A DNA stretch of 64,000 nt from Rhodovibrio salinarum DSM 9154 (GCF_000515255.1 NZ_KI911559.1:3909347-3973346), one strand, 5' to 3'; numbered from the stretch's first letter, positions 45,064 to 53,868 are shown. The notes: generated by a model from the sequence alone, not told the origin. Made by a program: numbers and translations.

Positions 45064-45252
45064 GGCCGTGGGCGGCGCGTCGCCTCGACGGTCGGGTCGG
45101 GCGATCAGTCGCCTCGGGCGCCCAAGCTCATCGACCTCGACACGCGGCGCGTATCCGTCAGTAATAGCGGCTCAGGCCGGATCCGTATGCCAGAAATAGC
45201 TGCCGGTCATCCTCCTTCCCCAAGACAGGAGCCGGACCCGACACGAGCAGCC

Positions 45253-46182
45253 TTAGGCAGATTTGTAGAATCTGAGATCGACCCCGAGTTCACGGAGCAT
45301 GCCGGGAATTGTGTGATGCTCCCGGCGGCGAACGACGCGGCTCATGCCCCACGCTAGCGTTTTGGCAGCCCACGCGAGTTGGTCGCCCCCGCCGTTGGCG
45401 ACGAGCAGGTTGAGCGTGGCCTTGGGAAGAGGCGGCAAACCGGCGCCGTCGTGCCAACATCCAAGGGATGAAGACAGGTCGGCGGACATGATCGTGACCC
45501 CGCCGTTCTTCAGCTCGCAGAACACCTCGTCGATGCTGTCGTGCATGATGTGTCGCTCGATGGAGAGCTGCGCGCGCTCGATCGCATTTGTCGCGACACC
45601 GGTGTAAAGACAGCCGTGCGGCAACGATACGATCCGAATATCCCGTCGTCGTTCGGGCGCTGGTTCGCAACCGGCCCAGCGCAGGCCCAGGCGCCAGGTT
45701 CGTGTCGATGCCTCGAGGGGACGCGATGTCGCGGCGATTCCGACATCGATATCGCCCGCATTGAACGCCCGGATAACCGCTTGCGATGTCATCGATTTAA
45801 TCTCGATGCTGTCAGCTGTAAGCGGGGCCAGACACGTTTTACAGGCGACCCAGAGGTCTTCAGGTATGCCCACCCGGATGCGTTCGTCCGGCATCTGTGC
45901 GATCCTGTCGACGCTGCATTCGAACGCGTGAAAAAACGCGGTTGCCTCATGGACGAGACGCTCGCCGCGTGCGGTAAAATGCACACCGCCACGGCGATGG
46001 TGAAGAACCGCGAACCCGACGGCATCCTCGACCGCATCAACCTGCTGGCTGATCGCGGGTTGCGTTCGCCCAACTTCAGTTGCCGTATCAGACATGCTGC
46101 GGGTGCGGTGGAGGGCTTCGAGCGTCAGCAGATGCCGGAAGGACAGCTTTCCCAGATAGGACACCATACCCGCCTCAATCAT
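45253..46182 (-). CDS. LysR-family transcriptional regulator
   Basis: 309-residue LysR protein: winged helix near the N-terminus (MSDTATEVGRTQPAISQQVD, residues 30-49) and a C-terminal effector domain. It overlaps the end of the EamA exporter gene by eight bases and follows it on the same strand. The exporter promoter and the cysteine-synthase-like/methyltransferase promoter share a LysR-type dyad, so this regulator may control the entire 45-54 kb cluster. Confidence 0.88.
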   Translation of the reverse strand: MIEAGMVSYLGKLSFRHLLTLEALHRTRSMSDTATEVGRTQPAISQQVDAVEDAVGFAVLHHRRGGVHFTARGERLVHEATAFFHAFECSVDRIAQMPDERIRVGIPEDLWVACKTCLAPLTADSIEIKSMTSQAVIRAFNAGDIDVGIAATSRPLEASTRTWRLGLRWAGCEPAPERRRDIRIVSLPHGCLYTGVATNAIERAQLSIERHIMHDSIDEVFCELKNGGVTIMSADLSSSLGCWHDGAGLPPLPKATLNLLVANGGGDQLAWAAKTLAWGMSRVVRRREHHTIPGMLRELGVDLRFYKSA

Positions 46183-47119
46183 TGGGCTTATTCGCGAACG
46201 ATACCATTACTTTCAGGCTAATTGAAGCCATCAACACAACCACACCGATTATCTTTGACGTGGTCATAAGCTCGCCGAAAAACAGAGCGCCGAGGCCCAT
46301 GCCCATGATCGGCGTCATCAGGAAAAACGAGGCGGCTTGGTTCGCCGTCATGAGGGATAGCAGCTTGAACCAGAGGGCCATGCCGACGATCGATCCGAGC
46401 AACACCAGGTAGCCGAGCTCGGGCAACGCACGGGCCAGCGCGTCCCAGCCCGGTGTCGTCTCCAGGATCAAAGACACAACGAGCAGAACCACGCCAGACG
46501 TCAGGAACTGCGGACCGCAGATATCGATGTAGTTGCGCGCCGTCACGATGCGCTTGACCAGCGTGTTCCCGAGCGCCAGCGCCGCGACCGCTACCAGTAG
46601 CAGCATCGCGGCCGCCGTATAGGCGCCCTCGTTCACCATGCGCATGCTTTGCGTGTCGAAGACGGCGATGGCGACCCCGGTAACCCCCAGAACGACGGCG
46701 AATGTTTCGATGAGAGACGCGCGTTCACGCAGGACGAGAAAGGCCGCTGGAATCGTGAGCAGCGGCAACGCGGAGACGACGATGTTGACCACCGATGTTG
46801 GGATCGCCGTCAGCGCCCAGTATGCAGCGCCCAGGTAGACGGCCTGGGCCAGGAGACCGGCGAGAATGATCGTGCGACGCGTCGCGGGCGACGCAGCGCG
46901 CCAGGTCGCCAGCGTCGTGCGCGCGCGAAAGGCGACGAGCAGGGCCCCTGAAGCGATCAGCCGGATCGCCGCAAGGAGGACGGGCGGTATGTCAGGCAGG
47001 GCCAGCCGGGTCACCACGAAGGAGAGCGACCAGATCAGGGCGAACAACGTACCGCCAAGTGCCGCCCATAGCGCGATTTGCGACGGGAAGCCGTCAGCAC
47101 GGATGGAAGAACGCATCAT
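46175..47119 (-). CDS. EamA/DMT-family metabolite exporter
   Basis: 314-residue membrane protein with ten hydrophobic segments in two EamA repeats (ALIWSLSFVVTRLALPDIPP near the N-terminus). DMT exporters move amino acids, their derivatives or opine metallophores. It is first in an operon with LysR and is one of two exporters of the cluster. Confidence 0.88.
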   Translation of the reverse strand: MMRSSIRADGFPSQIALWAALGGTLFALIWSLSFVVTRLALPDIPPVLLAAIRLIASGALLVAFRARTTLATWRAASPATRRTIILAGLLAQAVYLGAAYWALTAIPTSVVNIVVSALPLLTIPAAFLVLRERASLIETFAVVLGVTGVAIAVFDTQSMRMVNEGAYTAAAMLLLVAVAALALGNTLVKRIVTARNYIDICGPQFLTSGVVLLVVSLILETTPGWDALARALPELGYLVLLGSIVGMALWFKLLSLMTANQAASFFLMTPIMGMGLGALFFGELMTTSKIIGVVVLMASISLKVMVSFANKPND

Positions 47120-47239
47120 GACCTCATTGGAAATTTCAAGACACCGTAGGCCGGTCCCCGCACCGCAGACGTAACGATCAGATACGGCGACGCGACCTCA
47201 TAGCGGCGTGAACCCTGCGGGCGTCACGCTCGAACGTGA

Positions 47240-47259
47240 AATTGATTATTCTTATTTGG
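47240..47259. promoter_or_regulatory. Candidate LysR operator upstream of the EamA gene
   Basis: AAT at 47240-47242 and ATT at 47254-47256 separated by 11 bases (AAT-N11-ATT, T-N11-A class) with TTCTTATTTGG at 47249-47259. The same 11-mer in the same dyad position occurs at 49971-49981 in the second divergent promoter of the cluster. It lies in an AT-rich pocket. Confidence 0.6.
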
Positions 47260-47329
47260 ACCTATTGCGTTGTGCTTCGGCCTACCAAATGTTGACGTTC
47301 ATGGTTCGTCCCGGTCAAGCTGATCGGTG

Positions 47330-48868
47330 ATGAGCATCCCTCGGACCATCCACCGCACTGACCGTTTGCCGGTCTTTCCTAACGCTGGGAAAGAACAAGC
47401 GGTGCGTGAACTGCTGTTTGCCTGGCGCGACACGGCCGAGACGGTTGCTGCCGACCAATGGCGGCGGTTTTTCGAAACAGGTCGGTTCGAGAAGAACCTA
47501 TCGGCCAACCAAGAAGCCGCTGTTGCGCCGATCCGCGAGGCAAAACGCCGGATCGGCGCGGCGCGTGTGCAAATGGTGCGCTACCAGGTCGTTGGAACGC
47601 TGCAGAGCTTCATGGCCAACCGGCAGAACGACTTCCGGCGGATCGTTGAAGCGTCCAGCCTGGACGACACGACGAAGCACCAGCTCCACACCATCAACAA
47701 GCGCCAAGCCTGGTTCCGGCGCGACGCCGTCGCCATGAAAGACGGGACGGTCGTTCCGGCCGAGACGCAGAAGCTCGCCCGGCGGATCATGCGGCACGTG
47801 CTGAGCCAGCACCGACGGCCGTTGTTCGCCCGTTGCAATATGGTCATGGATCAGCGTCAGGCGGTTCTGGGCCGAGCGACGCAGGCCGGCGCGTTCGACT
47901 ACTGGTTCAGGCTCGGGACGCTGGACCGGCGCAAGATCGACGTGCCGCTGCGCTCCTACCCGTACCATGACGCGCGACAGGGTGACCGTTGCAAAACCGT
48001 CCAGATCAACGCCGATCGGGACGGTGCGTTGAGCGTTGGTGTGGTCACCGATGTCACTGAGTCGTTCCGGCAGAGCCGCACCACGTACCAGCCGCTCCGT
48101 GATGCGATCGCCGTGGACTTTGGTCTCTCCACCCTCGTCGCTACGGACGAGGGCGACCTGATGGGCCGGAACTTCATCGACCATCTGGCCAAGCTCGACC
48201 GGCGCATCGACAAGATCGCCCGCGTCCGCCAGCGGGCGGGTTTTAGAGTCAGGTCGGAGCGGTACGACAAGGCGGTCCAGCAACTACGGGGCTACATCAA
48301 AACCGAGATTAACCGGGTGCTAAAGCGGCTCGCTCGGTTGAAGCGCCCCGAAACGCTAATCGTCGAGCGCCTGGACTTTTCCCACCCGGACCTGTCGAAG
48401 CGGATGAATCGTATCATCCGTCGCTGCGGCCGCGCCGTCTTCCGCCAGAAGCTCCAAGATCTGGAAGAGCGCTTCGGCGTCGAGACGGTCGAGGTCAACG
48501 CGGCGTACAGCTCACAGCAGTGCAGCAGCTGCGGCTTTACATCCAGAGACAACCGTCCGGGCCGCGCGACGTTCCGCTGCGGCCGGTGTGGGCACACGAG
48601 TCACGCCGACGTGGACGCGGCGCGGTCCTTACGGGTCAGACGTTCTGATTCCGGTCTGAGGGATCCGCGTCGGTCACGCCGGCAGGTCCTGGCCGAGCTT
48701 CAGCGGCGTGGCTTGTACGCCGCGAGCTCTGGCCAGCGACGGGCGGGCCAAGTCCGTCGATCCGCTCAGCAGGGCTGGAGCGGCAAACCGCCGACAGCCG
48801 GGTTCCATCCGCCCGGTCCGGCGGAGAGCGCGTTGCGGGACGCTACGGCTACATCTGGACGGGCGTAG
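47330..48868 (+). CDS. TnpB-family RNA-guided nuclease, large form, no TnpA
   Basis: About 512 residues, longer than the roughly 400 of typical TnpB. The C-terminal half is clear: RuvC-I aspartate in IAVDFGLSTLVAT (about 264), RuvC-II glutamate in TLIVERLDF (about 347), zinc ribbon CSSCG...CGRCGH (about 399-422), RuvC-III aspartate in SHADVDAARSL (about 428). The N-terminal 250 residues diverge from the usual REC/WED region. No tnpA is adjacent. It separates the exporter from the cysteine-synthase-like gene. A 70-residue Arg-rich tail follows RuvC-III and may overlap the guide RNA region. Confidence 0.85.
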   Translation: MSIPRTIHRTDRLPVFPNAGKEQAVRELLFAWRDTAETVAADQWRRFFETGRFEKNLSANQEAAVAPIREAKRRIGAARVQMVRYQVVGTLQSFMANRQNDFRRIVEASSLDDTTKHQLHTINKRQAWFRRDAVAMKDGTVVPAETQKLARRIMRHVLSQHRRPLFARCNMVMDQRQAVLGRATQAGAFDYWFRLGTLDRRKIDVPLRSYPYHDARQGDRCKTVQINADRDGALSVGVVTDVTESFRQSRTTYQPLRDAIAVDFGLSTLVATDEGDLMGRNFIDHLAKLDRRIDKIARVRQRAGFRVRSERYDKAVQQLRGYIKTEINRVLKRLARLKRPETLIVERLDFSHPDLSKRMNRIIRRCGRAVFRQKLQDLEERFGVETVEVNAAYSSQQCSSCGFTSRDNRPGRATFRCGRCGHTSHADVDAARSLRVRRSDSGLRDPRRSRRQVLAELQRRGLYAASSGQRRAGQVRRSAQQGWSGKPPTAGFHPPGPAESALRDATATSGRA

Positions 48869-48917
48869 CAGAACGCAATAGTGCCCTTCTTATTCATGAA
48901 ACGCTGTGGCCGGCTCG

Positions 48918-49898
48918 CTACACGGCAGCGACGCTTCCCGCCGCTGCGGACTGGGCTGTATCCGTATAGATCTTCGAGAGGTATTTGACACCGAGGTCGG
49001 GCAGGATGGTCGCGATCGATGCCCCCGGATATTGCTCGGCCAGCTTCATCGCGCCCCACACGTTGGCCCCGGAGCTGCCGCCGCAGAGCAGTCCCTCGCG
49101 TGCCGCCAACAGACGGGCTGTCGCGAAGGCGTCGTCATCGGTAACCCGGATCACATCGTCGATGACGGAGAAATCCATACAGTCAGCGAGATGATCCTCG
49201 CCAACCCCCTCAACTGCATAGGGTGTGATGTCGTTTTCATCCACGGCCCCGCTGTGGAAGTAGGTATAATAGACGGATCCGACCGGGTCGACGAGCACCA
49301 CCTTGATGTTCGGGTCGCATTTCTTGAGGTAGCGCCCGACGCCGGAGATGGTTCCGCCGGTGCTGCCAGCCGTCACGAAGATGTCGATATCTTCCCCGCA
49401 ATCGCGCCAAAGTTCCGGCCCGGTTGTTAGATAGTGCGCCTCCGAATTGAGGGGGTTGTCGTACTGGTTCACCATGAATGCGCCAGGCTCACGTGCGAAA
49501 ATGTCCCGAGCGCGCTGCACGTAGTGATCCGGCGTTCCAGGGCGCGCCGCGGTTGGGCAAACCACGATTTCGGCCCCGAGTGCGCGAAGCACGGCCTGCT
49601 TCTCCGAACTCACCTTGTCGGGCATTGTCAGGATTGCCCTGTAGCCTTTCTGCGCAGCGATCATCGCGATCGCGGCTCCGGTGTTTCCCGAGGTGTTCTC
49701 CACAATCGTCCCGCCTGGACGCAGATGACCGCGGCGTTCCGCATCGGCCACGATGTAGTGCACGATGCGATCCTTAATGCTTCCGCCCGGGTTGGCGAAC
49801 TCGAGCTTGGCCCATAGTGACGCGTCGACTGGCCCCGGCAGGTTATCCAACTTGACGCACGGTGTATTTCCGATTGCCGCCAGCACCGATCCCTTCAT
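48918..49898 (-). CDS. Cysteine synthase/cystathionine beta-synthase-like PLP enzyme
   Basis: 326-residue fold-type II PLP enzyme: IGNTPCVKL, PLP lysine in NPGGSIKDRI (about residue 42), NTSGNTGAA, phosphate loop GSTGGTISG and GGSSGANVW. It lacks a CBS regulatory domain. Related enzymes join a thiol or amine to an activated serine (cysteine, cystathionine, diaminopropionate precursors). It is divergent from the methyltransferase gene over a 203-bp AT-rich promoter region and so is probably part of a dedicated pathway rather than housekeeping. Confidence 0.88.
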   Translation of the reverse strand: MKGSVLAAIGNTPCVKLDNLPGPVDASLWAKLEFANPGGSIKDRIVHYIVADAERRGHLRPGGTIVENTSGNTGAAIAMIAAQKGYRAILTMPDKVSSEKQAVLRALGAEIVVCPTAARPGTPDHYVQRARDIFAREPGAFMVNQYDNPLNSEAHYLTTGPELWRDCGEDIDIFVTAGSTGGTISGVGRYLKKCDPNIKVVLVDPVGSVYYTYFHSGAVDENDITPYAVEGVGEDHLADCMDFSVIDDVIRVTDDDAFATARLLAAREGLLCGGSSGANVWGAMKLAEQYPGASIATILPDLGVKYLSKIYTDTAQSAAAGSVAAV

Positions 49899-49961
49899 CG
49901 CACACCTCCCTTTATCGGATTATGAAGCGATGATGCTAGCCGGCGCGCTCTCTGTTCTAAT

Positions 49962-49981
49962 AATAAATTCTTCTTATTTGG
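49962..49981. promoter_or_regulatory. Candidate LysR operator between the PLP enzyme and methyltransferase genes
   Basis: AATAA (49962-49966) and TTATT (49974-49978) form an inverted repeat with 7 bases between, i.e. AAT-N11-ATT; TTCTTATTTGG at 49971-49981 is identical to the copy at 47249-47259. It could control both divergent genes. Confidence 0.6.
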
Positions 49982-50101
49982 CAATGTGTGTGCGTTTCCC
50001 TCAATGTCGTCGAACGAAAAACGTGCGGTCTGGGCCAAGTTCTGCGCAAATCCGCACGAGCGCTGAAAGAAGATTGGTTTTTATTTTCGGGAGGGGATGC
50101 C

Positions 50102-51073
50102 ATGACGGATTTGTATGTGACGATCCGGCCGCTCTTAGAACTGCACGGCCTGGCCTCGAGGACGAAAGAAGACCGTATTCATCTAACGGCGAAAATGTCC
50201 GGTATCGAAAAGGATGCGGCGAACGACTGGCTACACGTCGCGCTCAATGAGCTGCGGCGGTTCAAACAGCGTAACGGGGACCACATCGGCCGCGCGGCCT
50301 TCATCGGCAGCGCCAATGGGGTCGATGCGATCGCCGCGCTTCGGCTGTTTCAGATCGAGTCCATGGTGATCACTGACATCTTGCCGGACATCCTGGCACC
50401 CATCGAACAGAACATCCGTCACAACACGACAGCTCAGGAGATGCCGGAGGCGATCGACTTCGTGGCCGGCCGGGATTGCGAGCCGGTCCCAGACGGATGC
50501 GATCTGATCTATGCAAACCTTCCGCTGATCATGACGTCGCCGGACGATCTCGGAACCGATCTCGCGACGACGACGCTTACCGACGCGAGCGCCTACGAGC
50601 GCCTCGCCGAGGGCGAAGACGATCCGTTGGTAAAATGGTCGCTGTTGTCGCAACTCGGCTTTCTATTCTCCGCGAAACGTAAGCTCAAGCCAACCGGCTC
50701 GGTGATCACGTTGATCGGCGGCCGCATCCCAGACGACGCGATCGCGGCGTGCTTTCGACGCGCCGGCATGACCTTTGAACGCGGGACCGTTGCCATGATG
50801 CGTCAAAGCGACGAGGAATACGTCGAACACTACGCCCGTTACGAGGCGACGTTCACCCACGACGCATTCCTGTTCTACGACGAGGCTAAGGCGGCCCGGA
50901 TCCTCCAAGACCATTCCTACGCCTATCCGGCGATCGTCGACATGTCCGCGGAGTGGGTACGCGACACCCTCGCACCGGCTGCGCTCACGGCAGCAGAAGC
51001 CTGGGACCACGTCCGGGCCGGGAAGCATGTCGCGCACCTGTCTTACGGTTTCCGGGCCACGCCGGGGACCTGA
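50102..51073 (+). CDS. Class I SAM-dependent methyltransferase-like protein
   Basis: 323-residue protein with a Rossmann methyltransferase core: AAFIGSANGVDAIAALRL (motif I-like, residues 59-76), MVITDILPDILAPIEQN (acidic motif II) and DLIYANLPLI (motif IV, cf. NPPY). A GAGGGGATG RBS fixes the ATG at 50102, although the frame is open to 49988. The substrate is unknown. It heads a rightward operon with a D-cysteine-desulfhydrase-like gene and a LysE exporter. Confidence 0.75.
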   Translation: MTDLYVTIRPLLELHGLASRTKEDRIHLTAKMSGIEKDAANDWLHVALNELRRFKQRNGDHIGRAAFIGSANGVDAIAALRLFQIESMVITDILPDILAPIEQNIRHNTTAQEMPEAIDFVAGRDCEPVPDGCDLIYANLPLIMTSPDDLGTDLATTTLTDASAYERLAEGEDDPLVKWSLLSQLGFLFSAKRKLKPTGSVITLIGGRIPDDAIAACFRRAGMTFERGTVAMMRQSDEEYVEHYARYEATFTHDAFLFYDEAKAARILQDHSYAYPAIVDMSAEWVRDTLAPAALTAAEAWDHVRAGKHVAHLSYGFRATPGT

Positions 51074-51127
51074 TCGCACCCGCGGTTCCGCCGTTGCGTG
51101 AAGAGGTCAGGAAACCAGGAGGCGTCT

Positions 51128-52138
51128 ATGTCCCTGTCTTATTTGCGATCGGGCATCATCAAACCGACCCTGGCGCCGACGCCGATCGACCACTGCCCTG
51201 TGTTATCCGACGAGCTGGGCGCGGAAATCTGGGTCAAACGGGAGGACCGTCAGGACGATATCGGCTCCGGTGTCAAACGTCGCGCGATCGAGGCCACGCT
51301 GAGATACCTCGCCGCGACGGGAAAGAACGCTCTGGTCGCCGATGGTGTTGCCCAGTCGAACTGTTTGCGCGCCCTCGCACACTACGCCTCCCGGGCCCGA
51401 ATCCCGGTTTACCTGGTCGTGCGGGGGCATGTCCCGGATCCCCCGCACGGCAATTACCTGGGCTTACTGCGGTCGGGGGCGCGGATCGTTCACATTGCGG
51501 ACCCGGCGGGCCTGGATGACACAATCCAGGCAATCGTGCGTGATCTCACGCACCATGGGTACGATCCGCTCGTCGTTCCGGCGGGTGCCGCCGCATCATT
51601 CTCCGTCGGCGGGCCGATGGGCCTCGGATGCGAGATATCGGATCAGGAACAGAGCCTCGGCGTCACGTTTGACTACGTCGTTCTGCCCGTGGGAACCGCC
51701 GGCACCGCGACCGGCCTGCACTTTAGCAAGAAAAGGCACGGTGCGCGCTGGTCGGTCATCGGGGTGCGTATCGATGAGTACACAGCCCGCGTCTATCACC
51801 GGCTAACCCAGACATTTGCGTCAGCCCTGGGTGTGACCGACACGGACGCAAGCGGGCCGCAAGGACTCCCTTTTCATCTCCACCAGGCCGCTCTGGCCGG
51901 CGGCTATGGCCAGTTCAGCTGGGAAGACGTTCAGGAAAGCGAACGATTGCTAAGCCTTACGAACCTGTACTTTGGACCCACCTACATGCTGAAAGCGCTG
52001 ACCGGACTGCGCCAGATGCTCTCGCAAGGAAGCCTGCGGCGGGACGCCCGGATTCTGCTTGTCCACACTGGCGGTACGGATGAACGTGCGGTCCTAAGAC
52101 CGGACACGACGGCGGACTACGTCGCCGCGCACAACTAA
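51128..52138 (+). CDS. D-cysteine desulfhydrase/ACC deaminase-like PLP enzyme
   Basis: 336-residue PLP enzyme of the ACC deaminase/DcyD family: TPIDHCPVLSDELGAEIWVKRED near the N-terminus, PLP lysine in GSGVKRRAIEATLRYL (the family normally reads GGNKxRKLE), ADGVAQSNCLRALAHYA and LPVGTAGTATGL. The altered lysine environment hints at a different substrate. RBS AGGAGG precedes the ATG at 51128. It ends one base before the LysE start. Confidence 0.85.
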   Translation: MSLSYLRSGIIKPTLAPTPIDHCPVLSDELGAEIWVKREDRQDDIGSGVKRRAIEATLRYLAATGKNALVADGVAQSNCLRALAHYASRARIPVYLVVRGHVPDPPHGNYLGLLRSGARIVHIADPAGLDDTIQAIVRDLTHHGYDPLVVPAGAAASFSVGGPMGLGCEISDQEQSLGVTFDYVVLPVGTAGTATGLHFSKKRHGARWSVIGVRIDEYTARVYHRLTQTFASALGVTDTDASGPQGLPFHLHQAALAGGYGQFSWEDVQESERLLSLTNLYFGPTYMLKALTGLRQMLSQGSLRRDARILLVHTGGTDERAVLRPDTTADYVAAHN

Positions 52139-52139
52139 G

Positions 52140-52799
52140 GTGGCCGAAGGTCTTGCCCTCGTTTCGGGGTTGGGTCTCTTCGCTGTGGCCGCCCTGACGC
52201 CGGGGCCCAGCAACATCCTGATTGTCGAGACCACGATCCATCGGGGCCAAACCGCTGCGCTATTCCTCGCTTTCGGGGTCTCGGTCGGCACCTGCATCTG
52301 GGCGACCGCGACAGCCGCCGGCACTGCAGCCCTGCTCGCGGCAAGTTCGGTCTATCCCGTGCTTGTCGTTGTCGGTGCCACCTATCTGGCGAAGCTCGCC
52401 TACGATAGTTTCGCGCGGGCGATCGCGAGTCAGCCCGTCACTTGGCGCGTGCCCGAGATCTCCGGGCAGTTGGACCGGGGCGGAGATCGCCGGCGCCCCG
52501 TACGCACGCGCATGCTACTCAAAGGTGTAATGACCTCCCTCTCGAATCCCAAGTCGGCCCTTTTCTGGATCTCTGTGATGTCCGTTGCCGCGAAACCGGA
52601 TGCGGCGCCCTGGGCCCTTACGGTTTTTGTTGGCGTCTGCACGGTTTCGGCGCTTGCGATCTACGGCGGGTTCGCCGTGGTTTTCCGGACCGAGACGGTA
52701 CACACGTTTCTCGATCGCCATCGTCGGGTCGTCTTCGGAGTTGTGGGCGGACTTTATCTGGTCTTCGCCGGCAAGGTGCTCACAAGCGGTCTTTTCTGA
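52140..52799 (+). CDS. LysE/RhtB-family exporter
   Basis: 219-residue inner-membrane protein with about six hydrophobic segments and the family motif LTPGPSNILIVE near residues 18-29. It begins with GTG one base after the PLP-enzyme stop and so is translationally linked. With the EamA gene it gives the cluster two exporters of amino-acid-like compounds. Confidence 0.88.
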   Translation: MAEGLALVSGLGLFAVAALTPGPSNILIVETTIHRGQTAALFLAFGVSVGTCIWATATAAGTAALLAASSVYPVLVVVGATYLAKLAYDSFARAIASQPVTWRVPEISGQLDRGGDRRRPVRTRMLLKGVMTSLSNPKSALFWISVMSVAAKPDAAPWALTVFVGVCTVSALAIYGGFAVVFRTETVHTFLDRHRRVVFGVVGGLYLVFAGKVLTSGLF

Positions 52800-53081
52800 T
52801 CGGACTTATTACCCAAACAAAGGTTCGACCGAGGAACCGAGACAACCGCCACACAACATGTTGTGCATTGGGGTGCGGCGGTTTTACGTTTTGGTTCGTT
52901 GAAACCTTCAAGCGTGTTGCGTCTCGTGGTCGATGATGGTCGCTGGGGACGTGGCTTGCCGACAACGGTTCACGCGCGAGAAGCGCGAGTTTATCTGTCA
53001 GCAGGTCCTGTTAATGGGCCGGAGCCGAAAAAGCGCTCCCATATCGCAGGTGAGCCGACCTACGGTCTGGGGACGAGTCAC

Positions 53082-53654
53082 GTGCCGCGAAATTCACAAT
53101 ACGAAGAGGCTTTGCGTCGGTACGATGAGTTGCGCAGAGTCTCGTACGAGCTGACGCTGGAAGTTTACAGCGCGACCTACCCAGGGTTGGTTTTAACCCC
53201 AATCACCAGCGCGGCAGCAGGGTCCGTCGATAGGCTTCCTGCTGGAGAGCGCCACCCTGAAAGCCGAGAGTGGTCATGGTCCCATTTGCGCTTCGGCCGC
53301 CCGGGTGTCAGGACAAACCCGGCGCGGTTTGAGATCGCGCTTTGGAACCGCGCGGAGATGACATCACTCCACGCTCTCGCAGTGGGGAGGGTCAGCCACA
53401 ACCGGCATGAGGTGCGCCTTGATCATATCGAGAGCTTTCCGCCGGACGCTCGGCACCCGTTTCGCGGGGACGTGATCCCTATTGTGGTCAGAAACCTCGT
53501 GGACTGGGGTTATCTGCTGGGCGCCAGTTACGCGGTCGCGTTGGATGCCATCGAACCGACTGTCCCGTGCTACGAGGAACAAGGCTTCTCTGTTGTAGGC
53601 CATTCCTCGAACCTATATACTCTCAGGCGACCTCTGGAAGGAGATGAGCCGTGA
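53082..53654 (+). CDS. GNAT-like acetyltransferase
   Basis: 190-residue protein whose C-terminal half matches a GNAT fold: ALAVGRVSHNRHEVRLDHIESFPP, a loop before IPIVVRNLVDWGYLLGASYAVALDAIE and the terminal YEEQGFSVVG. The acetyl-CoA pyrophosphate loop is not a textbook R/QxxGxG/A, so activity is unproven. The start is taken as GTG 53082 after GGGGACGAG; the frame is open to 52863. Its stop overlaps the next gene's GTG. Confidence 0.6.
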   Translation: MPRNSQYEEALRRYDELRRVSYELTLEVYSATYPGLVLTPITSAAAGSVDRLPAGERHPESREWSWSHLRFGRPGVRTNPARFEIALWNRAEMTSLHALAVGRVSHNRHEVRLDHIESFPPDARHPFRGDVIPIVVRNLVDWGYLLGASYAVALDAIEPTVPCYEEQGFSVVGHSSNLYTLRRPLEGDEP

Positions 53655-53848
53655 ACACCGCAACCGCAGAAAAGCGCCAGACCGAGCTATCCAGCTCCGC
53701 GCGGCGTGGAATCGGACTTCCGCAATCCCAGGAAGAGCTGGCGTTGCGCATCAAGCGCGCCCGGGCGGATCGGCTCGTCAACGGGCCTAAGAACATCGGC
53801 CAGAACGCTGGGAAATACACGAAAGAGATCGCAGGCTGCGGGAAATAA
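53651..53848 (+). CDS. Small protein coupled to the GNAT gene
   Basis: 65-residue polar protein (MNTATAEKRQTELSSSARRG...), starting GTGA-overlapped with the GNAT stop and followed 20 bp later by an intrinsic terminator. No family recognised. As a short charged partner after a GNAT it could be an antitoxin, but the order is reversed relative to TacA-TacT pairs and there is no ribbon-helix-helix signature. Confidence 0.55.
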   Translation: MNTATAEKRQTELSSSARRGIGLPQSQEELALRIKRARADRLVNGPKNIGQNAGKYTKEIAGCGK

Positions 53849-53868
53849 GCGTGGCCAAATGATTTTTG

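Noticed and set aside
45064-45252. Possible start of another transposase in the stretch upstream of the IS630 remnant
   Set aside because: Reverse-strand fragments such as YAPRVEVDELGRPRRLIARPD are interrupted by stops and I cannot match them to a family.
50102-51073. Methyltransferase-like gene as a nicotianamine-synthase-like CntL of an opine metallophore cluster
   Set aside because: The EamA neighbour is suggestive, but no opine dehydrogenase or histidine racemase is present and the protein shows a standard class I methyltransferase layout without recognisable CntL features.
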